The notes beneath the pieces were generated by a model that made no database searches, had not been told where the DNA came from, and saw only the letters and a program-made list of their open reading frames with translations. Positions 14,958-24,031 of a stretch of 64,000 nucleotides of DNA are shown here, one piece after another (position 1 is the first letter of the stretch; every line of letters starts with the position of its first letter). The stretch comes from JBGPOS01 sp041488155 (GTDB lineage: Bacteria; Chloroflexota; Dehalococcoidia; Tepidiformales; Tepidiformaceae). The position numbers were made by a program, and so were the translations under genes. The stretch lies in contig JBGPOS010000011.1 in the NCBI GenBank assembly GCA_041488155.1, forward strand, positions 1-64,000. Direction: 5' to 3'.

Positions 14958-16427
14958 GTGACGGCGATCGCCATCGATTTCGAGACCGTCATCGGGCTCG
15001 AAGTCCACTGTCAGCTGGACACGAAGAGCAAGATGTTCTGCGGCTGCAACGCCGATTACGCGGGCGCTGAGCCGAATTCCCACGTATGCCCCGTGTGCCT
15101 GGGGATGCCGGGCGTGCTGCCGGTGATCAATGAACAGGCTATCAAGTTCATTGTGATGACCGGGTTGGCGCTGAACTGCAGGATCGCTGAGTTCAGCAAG
15201 TTCGACCGGAAGAACTACCCCTACCCGGACCTGGTAAAGGGGTACCAGGTTTCGCAGTACGACCTCCCGATCTGCCTCGGGGGGTGGCTCGACGTTCAAG
15301 TCGATGGGGCCGTCCGACGAATCGGGATCACGCGTGTGCATATGGAAGAGGACACGGCGAGGCTCCTGCACCGCGTCGACCGCACGTCGGGTGAACCCTA
15401 CAGCCTGCTCGACGTCAACCGTTCCGGGGCTCCCCTGATGGAAATCGTGAGCGAGCCAGACATGCGCGACCCGGCTGAGGCGCGGGAATACCTCGTCCGC
15501 CTTCGCCAGATCCTGCGTTACCTCGGGGTCAGCGAAGTGAACATGGAGGAGGGCAACTTCCGCTGCGACGCCAACGTCAGCCTCCGTGAGCGTGGTGCGA
15601 CGGAACTCGGAAGCAAGGTCGAAGTCAAGAACATGAACAGTTTCCGGGCTGTGCACGACGCGCTCGTGTTCGAGCAGGGGCGACAGGCAGCACTTCTGCT
15701 CGCGGGCGAGAGGATCCCGCAGGAGACGCGGGGCTGGGTGGACGAACGGGGCGAAACTGTCTCGCAACGCTCCAAGGAAGAGGCGAACGACTACCGTTAC
15801 TTCCCGGAACCGGACTTGCCACCGCTTCGGTTCAGCCGTGCCTACGTCGATGAGGTGCGGGCCCGCCTGCCGGAGCTCCCTGAGGCGCGCCGAAGCCGGT
15901 TCCTGGCCCTCGGCCTCACCGAGCACGAGGCGGCGACCCTGGCCGAGTCGCGCGAACGGGCCGACTACTTCGAACAGACCGCCGCAGCTATCGGCCTGGA
16001 ACCGGGGCGTTCGGCGAAGCTGGCGGCGAACTGGGTCCTCGGTGAGGTCGGGCGGTGGGTTAACGCCACAGGGCGGGAGATCGTCGATCTCTCCGTCACG
16101 CCGGAACATCTCGCTGAGCTCATCCGTCTTGTTGAAGAGAAGACTGTGACGGCGGCAGTAGCCAAGGAGGTTTTCGAAGAAATGGCGGCCACGGGCCGGA
16201 CCGCGAGTGCGATCGTTGAGGCGTCGGGCCTTGCGCAATTGAGCAGAGGCGACGAACTCAAGGATGTCGTCCGCCGGGTGATTGCGGCGAACGCGCACGC
16301 CGTCGCGGACTACCGTGCGGGCAAGGAAGCGGCCGTGACATTCCTGATCGGACAGGTCATGCGCGAGACACGTGGCCGAGCGAACCCACAGGTAGTGCGG
16401 GAACTGATCGCGGCGGAGCTGGGTTAG
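14958..16427 (+). CDS. gatB: Asp-tRNA(Asn)/Glu-tRNA(Gln) amidotransferase subunit B
   Basis: GatB is the tRNA-binding kinase/transamidase subunit of GatCAB, which converts misacylated Glu-tRNAGln or Asp-tRNAAsn. The 489-residue product has VIGLEVHCQLDTKSKMFCGC at its start with zinc-ligand-type cysteines (FCGCN...VCPVCLGMPG), the NRSGAPLMEIVSEPD motif and a C-terminal YqeY-like tail with GKEAAVTFLIGQVMRETRGRANP. The GTG start has AGGAGG 5 bases upstream. gatA and gatC are not in this window. Confidence 0.96.
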   Translation: MTAIAIDFETVIGLEVHCQLDTKSKMFCGCNADYAGAEPNSHVCPVCLGMPGVLPVINEQAIKFIVMTGLALNCRIAEFSKFDRKNYPYPDLVKGYQVSQYDLPICLGGWLDVQVDGAVRRIGITRVHMEEDTARLLHRVDRTSGEPYSLLDVNRSGAPLMEIVSEPDMRDPAEAREYLVRLRQILRYLGVSEVNMEEGNFRCDANVSLRERGATELGSKVEVKNMNSFRAVHDALVFEQGRQAALLLAGERIPQETRGWVDERGETVSQRSKEEANDYRYFPEPDLPPLRFSRAYVDEVRARLPELPEARRSRFLALGLTEHEAATLAESRERADYFEQTAAAIGLEPGRSAKLAANWVLGEVGRWVNATGREIVDLSVTPEHLAELIRLVEEKTVTAAVAKEVFEEMAATGRTASAIVEASGLAQLSRGDELKDVVRRVIAANAHAVADYRAGKEAAVTFLIGQVMRETRGRANPQVVRELIAAELG

Positions 16428-16465
16428 AAATGCTTATCCGCCCTCGCCGTATGTTAACGCGATGG

Positions 16466-16471
16466 TATACT
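16466..16471 (+). promoter_or_regulatory. Extended -10 box TGGTATACT of yvcK
   Basis: TATACT with an upstream TGG (extended -10) ends 8 bases before the ATG at 16480. It lies inside the alternative frame starting at 16462, which argues against that start. Confidence 0.5.
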
Positions 16472-16479
16472 CGGCCCAG

Positions 16480-17826
16480 ATGACGTTCCAACAGCTTCGC
16501 CACCACAGCGTCATCAAGTGGCTGTACCCGGGGATGCACATCAAGCGGTGGCTTGTGCTGCTGCTGCTAGGCATCTGCCTTATGGGCCTCGGCATCTCGT
16601 ACCTGTTGCGCGAGGCGTATCTCACCTACACGTTCCCTGGCATCTTCCAGTACCTCACGCTGCAGTTCGTGCCGCGCTGGGGACGGGGCTTGCTGTTCGT
16701 TACGCTCTCGCTGTCGACGGTTGGGATCGCGGTATGGAAGCTCAACGAATCGTTGCTCTACGCCTTCATCCGGCCGGATCGCGACGGCGGCATGGCGCAG
16801 GCGATCTACAACAAGCGGATCTTGAGCCGGGGGCCAAAGATCGTGGCGATCGGTGGCGGAACCGGACTCTCGATGCTGCTGCGGGGGCTCAAAGTTTACA
16901 CGAGCAACCTCACGGCCATCGTCACGGTCGCGGACGACGGCGGCAGCACGGGACGGCTCCGGCAGGAGTTCGGCGTCATCGCACCGGGCGACATCCGGCA
17001 GTGCATCGCTGCCCTTGCGGAGGCGGAGCCGCTCATGTCGCGTCTTTTCCAGTACCGGTTCAAGGAGGGGACGGGCCTCGAGGGCCACTCCTTCGGGAAC
17101 CTCTTCATCGTCGCGATGTCGGAGATCACGGGCAACTTCGAGACGGCGATCCACGAAACCGGCCGCGTGCTCAACGTGCGCGGAGCCATCCTGCCATCGA
17201 CGCTCGAAGACGTGACGCTCAGCGCCCGCACTCACGAAGACGAGATGGTCCATGGCGAGCACAACATCACCGAGCGGGGGACTTCCATCCGGGATGTGTA
17301 CCTCAATCCGTCCTCGGCTGAGGCTCATCCGGATGCTGTGCGGGCGATCCTCGATGCCGATCTCGTGGTGATAGGGCCGGGCAGCCTGTACACCAGTGTG
17401 CTGCCGAACCTGCTCGTCGACGGCATCAAGAAGGCGCTGTTCGCCACGACGGCGCGTCGGGTCTTCGTGTGCAACGTGGCCACACAGCACGGCGAAACAG
17501 ACGGATTCAGCGTTGGCGACCACGTTGAAGCGCTCGAACGTCATGCCGGGGCGGGACTGCTCCACGCAGTGATAGCCAATAGCAACCTCGCCCCGGCGCT
17601 CCCTGAAGCCTGGCGTTCACGGCCTGTGCCCATCACGCACAACGGCGGCTATGAGTTTGGTGCTATCCAACTGGTCGAAGCGGACGTCGTGGCCGAGCAG
17701 AACCGTTACCGGCATGACCCGGAAAAGCTCGCGGCTAGCATCCTTCGCCTGTACGATGGGCGAGACGTCGTCGCCACCAACGGTGGGCGTCAGCAAGCGG
17801 AAGAAATCGTCCTCGTCGCGCGGTAA
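16480..17826 (+). CDS. yvcK: YvcK/CofD-like protein with N-terminal membrane anchor
   Basis: The 448-residue product has two N-terminal membrane helices (about residues 22-46 and 64-85) ahead of a YvcK-type domain. The domain shows KIVAIGGGTGLSMLLRGLK, TVADDGGSTGRLR, GDIRQCIAAL, GHSFGNLFIVAM and GPGSLYTSVLPNLLVDGI. YvcK binds UDP-GlcNAc and links central metabolism with cell-wall synthesis and cell shape; it is related to CofD of F420 synthesis but lacks its context here. The rod-shape genes rodA and mrdA are in the same window but far away. secG follows after 4 bases. Confidence 0.9.
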   Translation: MTFQQLRHHSVIKWLYPGMHIKRWLVLLLLGICLMGLGISYLLREAYLTYTFPGIFQYLTLQFVPRWGRGLLFVTLSLSTVGIAVWKLNESLLYAFIRPDRDGGMAQAIYNKRILSRGPKIVAIGGGTGLSMLLRGLKVYTSNLTAIVTVADDGGSTGRLRQEFGVIAPGDIRQCIAALAEAEPLMSRLFQYRFKEGTGLEGHSFGNLFIVAMSEITGNFETAIHETGRVLNVRGAILPSTLEDVTLSARTHEDEMVHGEHNITERGTSIRDVYLNPSSAEAHPDAVRAILDADLVVIGPGSLYTSVLPNLLVDGIKKALFATTARRVFVCNVATQHGETDGFSVGDHVEALERHAGAGLLHAVIANSNLAPALPEAWRSRPVPITHNGGYEFGAIQLVEADVVAEQNRYRHDPEKLAASILRLYDGRDVVATNGGRQQAEEIVLVAR

Positions 17827-17830
17827 CGCC

Positions 17831-18052
17831 ATGGTATTGAACTTTCTCCAGATCGTGGTTTCGGCCATCCTCATCGTCATTATCCTGTTGCAGGTGAAGG
17901 GCTCGGGCTTTGGCGCGGCGCTCGGGGGTATGTCGGGTGGAGGGGTCTACCGAACGAAGCGCGGCCTGGAGCGGACGCTGTTTCAGGCGACGATCCTGCT
18001 GACGATCGTCTTCATTTTTGTATCGTTTTTGAGCGTCCAGTCGCAGAAATAG
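17831..18052 (+). CDS. secG: Preprotein translocase subunit SecG
   Basis: The 73-residue product has the SecG layout: a first membrane helix (LQIVVSAILIVIILLQVKG), the conserved GSGFGAALGG turn, a basic segment and a second membrane helix ending at VSFLSVQ. It is an accessory subunit of SecYEG. The ATG lies 4 bases after the yvcK stop, so it is probably expressed from the yvcK promoter. A longer reading from 17651 overlaps yvcK and is rejected. Confidence 0.9.
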   Translation: MVLNFLQIVVSAILIVIILLQVKGSGFGAALGGMSGGGVYRTKRGLERTLFQATILLTIVFIFVSFLSVQSQK

Positions 18053-18060
18053 ACGGACTC

Positions 18061-19701
18061 TTGCCCCCTGAGCCCTCTCTGTCACGCCGGTTTTTCCTAG
18101 TCGGGGCGATTCTCGTCATCGCGGCGATTGTGGGTGGGGTGGTGCTGATCGCGCGCTCCAGTGGTGGCGGCGGAGCGACGCTGCCGGCAACTTCGACCTA
18201 CATCGAGGGTGTTGCTGGCACCTGGCAGCGGATCAATCCCCTGTACGCCGCGACCAACGATGTCGACCAGGACCTCACCCAGCTCATCTTCTCGGGACTG
18301 ACGCGCATCGGCCCGACCGGAACGGTCCTTCCCGACCTCGCGGAACTGCCGCAAATCAGCGACGCGGGCAAGACCTACACATTCAAGCTGCGCAAGAACC
18401 TCACCTGGCAAGACGGCGCAGCGCTCACGTCGAGCGATGTGGCGTTCACCGTCGCGCGGGTGACCGACCCGGACTTCAAGGGTGACGCCTCGCTCGCTGA
18501 AGGCTGGCAGGGCGTGGAGGTGGAGACCCCGGACGCAGCCACGGTGGTGTTCCACCTGAGGCAGGCATCGGCCCCATTCCTCGTTCGAAACACGACACTG
18601 GGCATCCTGCCGGAGCACCTCCTGGGGAGGCTTTCGGCGGCCGCCCTGTTCGAAGCGCCGTTCAATAGCCTGCCCGTGGGGTCGGGACCGTATCGGCTGG
18701 AGTCGCTCGATTCACGGGAAGCCCGCCTCGTCGCGAACCTGAACTACCACCTCGGCAGGCCTGGCATCGGCAACCTGCGGATCCGTTTCTATACCGATTA
18801 TCCATCGGCGTTGCGGGCGCTGGCGGCGGGAGAGCTGCGGGGGCTGATGATCCGGGACAACGTCACGGACACGGAGCTGGCAGAAATCGGGCGGCTGAAG
18901 GGGATGAAGGTGGAGCAGCTCCAGCGAGCCGCCTACCTTCTCCTCTACCTGAACAACGACCAGGCCGCATTCTTCCAGGACGAACGCGTGCGCCGGGCGA
19001 TCTCGCTGGCCATCGACAGGCAGGGCGTTGTCGACCGCATATTTCTCGGCCTGGCGACTCCGTCATCGTCTCCGATCGCGCCGGGTACCTGGCCCTACGC
19101 GAAGGAATACGAGCACGTGCGGCCCGAGGTGGCGGAGGCGAAGCAGCTCCTCGACGAAGCCGGCTGGAAGCCACATCCGACAACCGGCATCCTGGTAAAG
19201 GAAGGCGCCGAGTTCCGGTTCACCATTCGTACTGACAACGACCCGACGCGAGTAGCGGTAGCGGGTGAGATAGCGCGGGAGCTCGAACCTTTCGGGATCC
19301 GGGCGACGGTTGCCAGCACTACGTTTTCGGTGTTGCGCCGAGACTTCCTTTCCGAACGCAAGTACGACGCTGCCGTCGCGGGTTGGGACCAGGGGGCCGA
19401 CCCGGACCCGTACTTCGGCTGGCACAGTTCGCAAATGGGCACCGCAGGCCTCAACATCGCGAACTTTGCGGACGTCGTCGCGGACAGCCTGATCGCGAAG
19501 GGTCGCACCTCGGTGGATACGGAAGTGCGCAAGGACGCGTACCGCCAGTTCCAGGAGGTCTGGGACGAGCTCTCTCCGAGCGCGGTGTTGGCGTATCCGC
19601 GCTACATTTACATCCACACAGACGCATTGAAGGGCTATCAGCCGGGCGTGCTCTTCACACCCTCGGCGAGATTCGTAGACATCTACCGGTGGAAACTGTA
19701 A
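18061..19701 (+). CDS. ABC-type peptide-binding protein (SBP family 5)
   Basis: The 546-residue product is an OppA/DppA-type extracytoplasmic solute-binding protein. The N-terminus carries SRRFFLVGA followed by a hydrophobic helix, which resembles a Tat signal or anchor (SRRxFL). Family features include VDQDLTQLIFSGLTRI, TYTFKLRKNLTWQDGAALTSSDVAFTV, GSGPYRL and RRAISLAIDRQGVVD. The start is a TTG 8 bases after secG; no better start is visible before the twin arginine. No permease or ATPase genes are adjacent, so its transporter partners must be elsewhere, or it acts alone. Confidence 0.88.
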   Translation: MPPEPSLSRRFFLVGAILVIAAIVGGVVLIARSSGGGGATLPATSTYIEGVAGTWQRINPLYAATNDVDQDLTQLIFSGLTRIGPTGTVLPDLAELPQISDAGKTYTFKLRKNLTWQDGAALTSSDVAFTVARVTDPDFKGDASLAEGWQGVEVETPDAATVVFHLRQASAPFLVRNTTLGILPEHLLGRLSAAALFEAPFNSLPVGSGPYRLESLDSREARLVANLNYHLGRPGIGNLRIRFYTDYPSALRALAAGELRGLMIRDNVTDTELAEIGRLKGMKVEQLQRAAYLLLYLNNDQAAFFQDERVRRAISLAIDRQGVVDRIFLGLATPSSSPIAPGTWPYAKEYEHVRPEVAEAKQLLDEAGWKPHPTTGILVKEGAEFRFTIRTDNDPTRVAVAGEIARELEPFGIRATVASTTFSVLRRDFLSERKYDAAVAGWDQGADPDPYFGWHSSQMGTAGLNIANFADVVADSLIAKGRTSVDTEVRKDAYRQFQEVWDELSPSAVLAYPRYIYIHTDALKGYQPGVLFTPSARFVDIYRWKL

Positions 19702-20516
19702 CCAGGCCGATCTTCTTCCTGAGCGATTTCGGCACGCGCGACTCCTACGTCGGGCAGGTGAAGGCGGTGATCACGGGGATCGCGCCCGGCGTGACGGTGA
19801 TCGACCTGTCACACGAAGTCGAGCCGTTCGCAGTGGACGAAGGCGCCTGGCTGCTGGAGTCTGCGCTGCCGGTGCTCCCGGAGAATTCGGTGATCCTGGG
19901 AGTTGTCGACCCCGGCGTGGGGACTCCGCGGCGCGCCCTCGCGATCGTCCGGGAAGGCCGGGTGTTCGTCGGCCCTGACAACGGACTGCTCTCCGGCGCG
20001 CTGCCAGAGGCCGTGCGCGGTGGGCTGCCTCCGGCGGGAGGGGCGGTCGATGTCGCTGGCGTTGACGCCCATGAGATTACGGTCGCGCGGTTTCGCCGGC
20101 GGACAGTCAGCGCCACCTTCCACGGACGCGACGTATTTGGTCCGGCTGCGGCGCATCTCGCCCTGGGGGCTGATTATCGACAACTCGGACCGCCGGTAAG
20201 GACTGTGATCGCGCTGCCGCCGTTCAGCGCAACCCCCGGCGAGTTCGGTTGCCTCGAGGGGTTCATCGTCCACATCGACCGCTACGGCAACCTTGTCACC
20301 ACGATCCGGGCGGCCCAGCTGTTCCCGTCGTTTTCGCTCGAGGTCGGCGGGCTGGTGATCGACACCCGCGTGCGGACGTTCGCTGATGCGCCCCCTGGCG
20401 TGCCGTTCTGCCACGTCGACAGCAGCGGTTTCGTGGCGATGGCCATCAACCAGGGCGATGCCGCGAAGGAGCTAGGCGTCCGTCGTGGTGATGTCGTGCG
20501 AGTGCTTTGCGAATGA
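19689..20516 (+). CDS. SAM hydrolase / SAM hydroxide adenosyltransferase (DUF62)
   Basis: The 275-residue product belongs to the family that splits S-adenosylmethionine to adenosine and methionine and is related to fluorinase. Motifs are FFLSDFGTRDSYVGQVKAVI at the start, VVDPGVGTPRRAL, GPDNGLLS, FHGRDVFGPAAAHLA and FIVHIDRYGNLVT. I use the GTG at 19689, which overlaps the preceding gene by 13 bases and keeps the conserved strand close to the N-terminus. The physiological role of SAM cleavage is unclear in most hosts. The stop overlaps fmt (ATGA). Confidence 0.88.
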   Translation: METVTRPIFFLSDFGTRDSYVGQVKAVITGIAPGVTVIDLSHEVEPFAVDEGAWLLESALPVLPENSVILGVVDPGVGTPRRALAIVREGRVFVGPDNGLLSGALPEAVRGGLPPAGGAVDVAGVDAHEITVARFRRRTVSATFHGRDVFGPAAAHLALGADYRQLGPPVRTVIALPPFSATPGEFGCLEGFIVHIDRYGNLVTTIRAAQLFPSFSLEVGGLVIDTRVRTFADAPPGVPFCHVDSSGFVAMAINQGDAAKELGVRRGDVVRVLCE

Positions 20517-21460
20517 GGCCATCGGCAACAAAGGTTGTGTTCATGGGCTCTCCGCAGTTCGCCGTGCCGGCGTTGCGGAGCCTGGTTGAGGCCGGGTACC
20601 GGGTGTGCGCTGTCGTCACGCAGCCTGATCGACCGGCGGGGCGTGGTGGTGCGAGGCGCGTGCCCGCGGTGAAGCTGGCGGCGGTCGAGGCATCGATCAC
20701 CACCTTCCAGCCAGAGTCGCTGCGAGGGCCCGAGCTGAGAGAGGCGCTGGCCGCGCTCGAGCCTGACCTCTTCGTGGTCGCGGCTTACGGAAAGATCCTG
20801 CCACGAGCGGTGTTGGTCATTCCAAGGCGAGGTTCGGTCAACGTGCACGCTTCGCTGCTCGCCCGCTGGCGCGGCGCTTCGCCGATCGCTTCCGCGATCC
20901 TCGCCGGCGACCGCGAGACGGGTGTCTCGATCATGGAGATGAGCGCGAAGATGGACGCCGGCCCGGTCATCGCACGGTCGTCGACGCCGGTCAGGGACGA
21001 CGATACGACGGAGACCCTGGGGGCCCGGCTTGCCGAACTCGGGGCGCAACTCCTCGTCGACGTGCTGCCCGCGTGGTACGAAGGCCGCCTGGTCGCGAAA
21101 CCACAGGACGAGGCCCTGGCAACGTATTGCCCGTTGCTCCGGAAGGCTGACGGCCAGCTCAAGGCCAACATGACCCCGGCCGAAGGGGAGCGCGCGGTGC
21201 GGGCCTACAACCCCTGGCCCGGCTGCTTCATTTCGTACCGCGGAGAGAGGCTGGCCATCTGGCGCGCGCACGCCGAAGAGGCGCTGGAGATCCCTCCCCC
21301 CGGAACGACGGTCCTTCTTGGCAAGCTCCCGGCGGTTGCGCTGCGGGGTGGACTCCTGGTCCTCGACGAAGTGCAGCGGACGGGGTCGCGGAGGCTGTCG
21401 GGGCATGACTTCGTGAATGGCGAGCGCGGCGTGCTGGCGGCCACTATGGGCCTGGCATGA
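20513..21460 (+). CDS. fmt: Methionyl-tRNA formyltransferase
   Basis: Fmt formylates initiator Met-tRNA using 10-formyl-THF. The 315-residue product shows KVVFMGSPQFAVPALRSL, the catalytic region FVVAAYGKILPRAVL, and the SVNVHASLLARWRGASPIASAILAG signature with the catalytic Asn, His and the later Asp of GVSIMEM...DAGPV. The C-terminal OB-like domain is present. The ATG overlaps the SAM hydrolase stop, and the stop overlaps rlmN. A leaderless-rich genome still uses formyl-Met, so this gene is expected. Confidence 0.94.
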   Translation: MRPSATKVVFMGSPQFAVPALRSLVEAGYRVCAVVTQPDRPAGRGGARRVPAVKLAAVEASITTFQPESLRGPELREALAALEPDLFVVAAYGKILPRAVLVIPRRGSVNVHASLLARWRGASPIASAILAGDRETGVSIMEMSAKMDAGPVIARSSTPVRDDDTTETLGARLAELGAQLLVDVLPAWYEGRLVAKPQDEALATYCPLLRKADGQLKANMTPAEGERAVRAYNPWPGCFISYRGERLAIWRAHAEEALEIPPPGTTVLLGKLPAVALRGGLLVLDEVQRTGSRRLSGHDFVNGERGVLAATMGLA

Positions 21461-22602
21461 CAGACCTCTACCGTCTCCTGCCCGCTGAGTTCGACGAACT
21501 GGTGCCCTCGCTCGGCTACCCGCGCTACCGCGCCGACCAGATCCTGCGGTCGCTCTACCACGAATCGCCGACGACGATCGGTGACATGCGATTGGTGCCG
21601 GTTGCGTTGCGCACAGCGCTCGAAACGTCGGGGTACCGGGCGGGCTCAGCCCATGAGGTGCGACGGGCCGTCAGCGAGGATGGCGAAACGACCAAGCTCT
21701 TGCTGCGCATGCCCGATGGGACGCTCATCGAAACGGTCCTGATGCGGTACCGGGGTTCGAGGGGCGAACGCTCGCGTTCGACGGTTTGCGTGTCGACGCA
21801 GGCAGGCTGCGCCATGGGGTGCGTCTTTTGTGCGACCGGCCAGATGGGCTTCGAAAGAAACCTGGGCGCCGACGAGATCGTGGCCCAGGTCGTTCACGTG
21901 GCCCGACTCCTTCGTGAGCGCGGGGAGCACGTGACCAATGTCGTGTTCATGGGCATGGGAGAGCCCCTGGCGAACTACAGCGAGACGATCCGTGCGGTGC
22001 GCCTCCTGACCGATCCGCGGGCATTCGGGCTCGGGCAGCGCCACGTCACCATCTCAACCGTGGGTCTTGTGAAGGCGATCGACCGGCTCGCAACGGAGGG
22101 CCTTCAAGTGGGTCTTGCGATTTCGTTGCACGCCCCGAATGACCTCGTGCGCAAGCGCCTCGTCCCGACCGCCGCCCCGTATTCGGTGGGCGAACTCGTG
22201 TCGGCGGCGAAGCGCTACTTTCGGGCCACGGGCCGGCGTGTGACGTTCGAATACGCGCTCATCGAGGGGGACAACGATTCGCCTGAGCTCGCGCGTGAAC
22301 TCGCGCAGTTGCTGCGAGAGAGCGGCATCCACGTCAACCTCATCCCGGTCAACCCTACGGCGGGCGGGTATCGCCGGCCGTCGCGACCGCGCGTTCTCGA
22401 GTTCGAACGAGTCCTCCGCGAAGGGGGCGTGAACTGCACTGTCCGGGTCGAGAAGGGGTCGGAGATCTCGGCGGCGTGCGGCCAGCTTCGCACCGACCAC
22501 GCCGAGGATCCGGGCGAGACGGGGTCTACTTCAGCACGAGCCGAGCCAGCGCCCGGGCGCCTGAAAGCACGGCCTTCCCCAGCACCATCCCGAAGCCAAT
22601 AG
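21457..22602 (+). CDS. rlmN: 23S rRNA (A2503-C2)/tRNA methyltransferase RlmN
   Basis: RlmN is a radical-SAM enzyme that methylates C2 of A2503 in 23S rRNA and of some tRNAs. The 381-residue product has the iron-sulfur motif CAMGCVFCATGQMGF, the VVFMGMGEPLANY SAM-binding segment, the LAISLHAPND motif and the C-terminal catalytic cysteine in EISAACGQLR. A non-conserved tail of about 35 residues rich in Pro, Ala and Ser follows; its coding bases overlap the antisense gene at 22526-22945. ATGA overlap with fmt indicates coupling. Confidence 0.95.
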   Translation: MTDLYRLLPAEFDELVPSLGYPRYRADQILRSLYHESPTTIGDMRLVPVALRTALETSGYRAGSAHEVRRAVSEDGETTKLLLRMPDGTLIETVLMRYRGSRGERSRSTVCVSTQAGCAMGCVFCATGQMGFERNLGADEIVAQVVHVARLLRERGEHVTNVVFMGMGEPLANYSETIRAVRLLTDPRAFGLGQRHVTISTVGLVKAIDRLATEGLQVGLAISLHAPNDLVRKRLVPTAAPYSVGELVSAAKRYFRATGRRVTFEYALIEGDNDSPELARELAQLLRESGIHVNLIPVNPTAGGYRRPSRPRVLEFERVLREGGVNCTVRVEKGSEISAACGQLRTDHAEDPGETGSTSARAEPAPGRLKARPSPAPSRSQ

Positions 22603-22945
22603 CGACCGCAGAACGCAGGTCCAGCCAGGTGTGCACCTCACCGCGAATGACGGGCGAAATGAGGACGCCCGTGCGGACCTCGTCGCAGGCCACCGACCTG
22701 GCGATCACGACGCCCGCATTGCTCTGACGCAGCGTCGCCTGCTCAAGGCTGGCGAGACCTATCCCGGAGTGGTCGATAGTCGCCTGGCGAGCTCGCAAGC
22801 GTTGAATCGCGGACTTGTCGACCTGTGCCCCATCGGCGTCGAGCGAACGCACGGCGCTACGATCGATATTGACGAGCTGGGCGGTGAGGTCGCCGAGCCG
22901 TCCGCCGGACACGCGGGAGGTTGAAGAGCCGTTGCTGTTCGCCAT
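22526..22945 (-). CDS. Hypothetical protein with 15-residue internal repeats and C-terminal membrane segment
   Basis: The 139-residue product has a Ser-rich N-terminus, then a series of short repeats of the form A-x-(V/I)-D-x-S-x-(I/V)-x-x-L (around NIDRSAVRSL, QVDKSAIQRL, TIDHSGIGLA), which suggest a small beta-solenoid or stacked helix-turn pattern. The C-terminus contains a hydrophobic segment LRSAVAIGFGMVLGKAVL. I do not recognise the family. The start was chosen at 22945 because GGGGTG lies about 10 bases upstream; its last 77 bases overlap the rlmN tail. Confidence 0.55.
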   Translation of the reverse strand: MANSNGSSTSRVSGGRLGDLTAQLVNIDRSAVRSLDADGAQVDKSAIQRLRARQATIDHSGIGLASLEQATLRQSNAGVVIARSVACDEVRTGVLISPVIRGEVHTWLDLRSAVAIGFGMVLGKAVLSGARALARLVLK

Positions 22946-23011
22946 CGAGCACCCCTGCCAGTGGGCCAACGTAGACCGCAGATCCGAAAGACGCAATGCT
23001 CAGGCCGGCAC

Positions 23012-24031
23012 ATGCGCACGTCCGACTTCGAATACGAACTGCCGCCGGAACTGATCGCCCAGGTACCGTCGGAGCCGCGCGACGCGGCTCGCCTGATGGT
23101 ACTTCGCAGGACCGGGGAGGGCCTCAGCCACCACCATGTGCGCGACCTGCCCGCAATTCTCACCGCCGGCGACTTGCTGGTGGTCAACGACACGCGGGTG
23201 ATGGCGGCCCGGCTCTTTGGGGTGAGGCCGGACACCGGCGGCCGAGTCGAAATCCTCCTCGTGCGGCCGCTGGCTGGACGGCGCTGGGAGGTGCTCTTTC
23301 GGCCAGCGCGGCAGGCGCTTCTCGGAAGGCGGTTTGTGTTCGAGGCCAACGACGGGAAGCTCAAGGCCGAGGTCATCCATCGCGACGCGGGCATCGTGGA
23401 ACTGGAGTTCGCCCGGGAGTTCGACCCGGCGACGGCCGGCGTTGTACCCCTTCCGCCTTACATCAGGCAGTACAGCGGCGACCCGGAGCGATACCAGACC
23501 GTCTACAGCAGGGCGCCGCGCAGTGCGGCCGCGCCGACGGCCGGCCTCCACTTCTCGCAGGAGCTGTTGGAGTCGCTCCAGAGGTGCAACATCGAGAGGA
23601 CAGCGGTGACCCTGGAGGTCGGCCCGGGCACGTTCCAGCCGGTTGTCGTTGAGGATCCGCATGAGCACGTACTGCATGCGGAGCGGATCATCGTGCCGCT
23701 CGAAGCCGCTGAGGCGATCTCGCGAGCGAAGAGCGAGGGGCGGCGGGTGATCGCGGTCGGGACAACGGTGGTGCGGACGCTAGAGCACGTGGCGCGCGAC
23801 CGCGGGGAAGTGGCGGCCTACGAAGGCTGGACGTCGCTCAAGATCCTTCCCGGCGACCCCTTCCTGGTCGTGGACGGGCTACTGACGAACTTCCACCTGC
23901 CGCGCTCGACGCTGCTCATGCTGGTCTGCGCGTTCGCTGGCAAAGAGAGGGTACTCGAGGCCTACCGGGCGGCGGTCGCAGAGCGCTATCGGTTCTACAG
24001 CTTCGGGGACGCGATGCTTATCCTTCCTTGA
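23012..24031 (+). CDS. queA: S-adenosylmethionine:tRNA ribosyltransferase-isomerase
   Basis: QueA transfers and isomerises the ribose of SAM to 7-aminomethyl-7-deazaguanine in tRNA, the penultimate step of queuosine synthesis. The 339-residue product has FEYELPPELIAQVPSEPRDAARLMVL, VVNDTRVMAARL, YQTVYSRAPRSAAAPTAGLHFS and the C-terminal GLLTNFHLPRSTLLMLVCAFAG. I start at ATG 23012; the longer frame would run through the divergent promoter region. Its last 14 bases overlap mutY on the other strand. No tgt or other queuosine genes are present here. Confidence 0.94.
   Translation: MRTSDFEYELPPELIAQVPSEPRDAARLMVLRRTGEGLSHHHVRDLPAILTAGDLLVVNDTRVMAARLFGVRPDTGGRVEILLVRPLAGRRWEVLFRPARQALLGRRFVFEANDGKLKAEVIHRDAGIVELEFAREFDPATAGVVPLPPYIRQYSGDPERYQTVYSRAPRSAAAPTAGLHFSQELLESLQRCNIERTAVTLEVGPGTFQPVVVEDPHEHVLHAERIIVPLEAAEAISRAKSEGRRVIAVGTTVVRTLEHVARDRGEVAAYEGWTSLKILPGDPFLVVDGLLTNFHLPRSTLLMLVCAFAGKERVLEAYRAAVAERYRFYSFGDAMLILP

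Noticed and set aside
16462..16479. ATG at 16462 as the start of yvcK
   Set aside because: The extended -10 box lies inside it, so the transcript would begin downstream of this codon.
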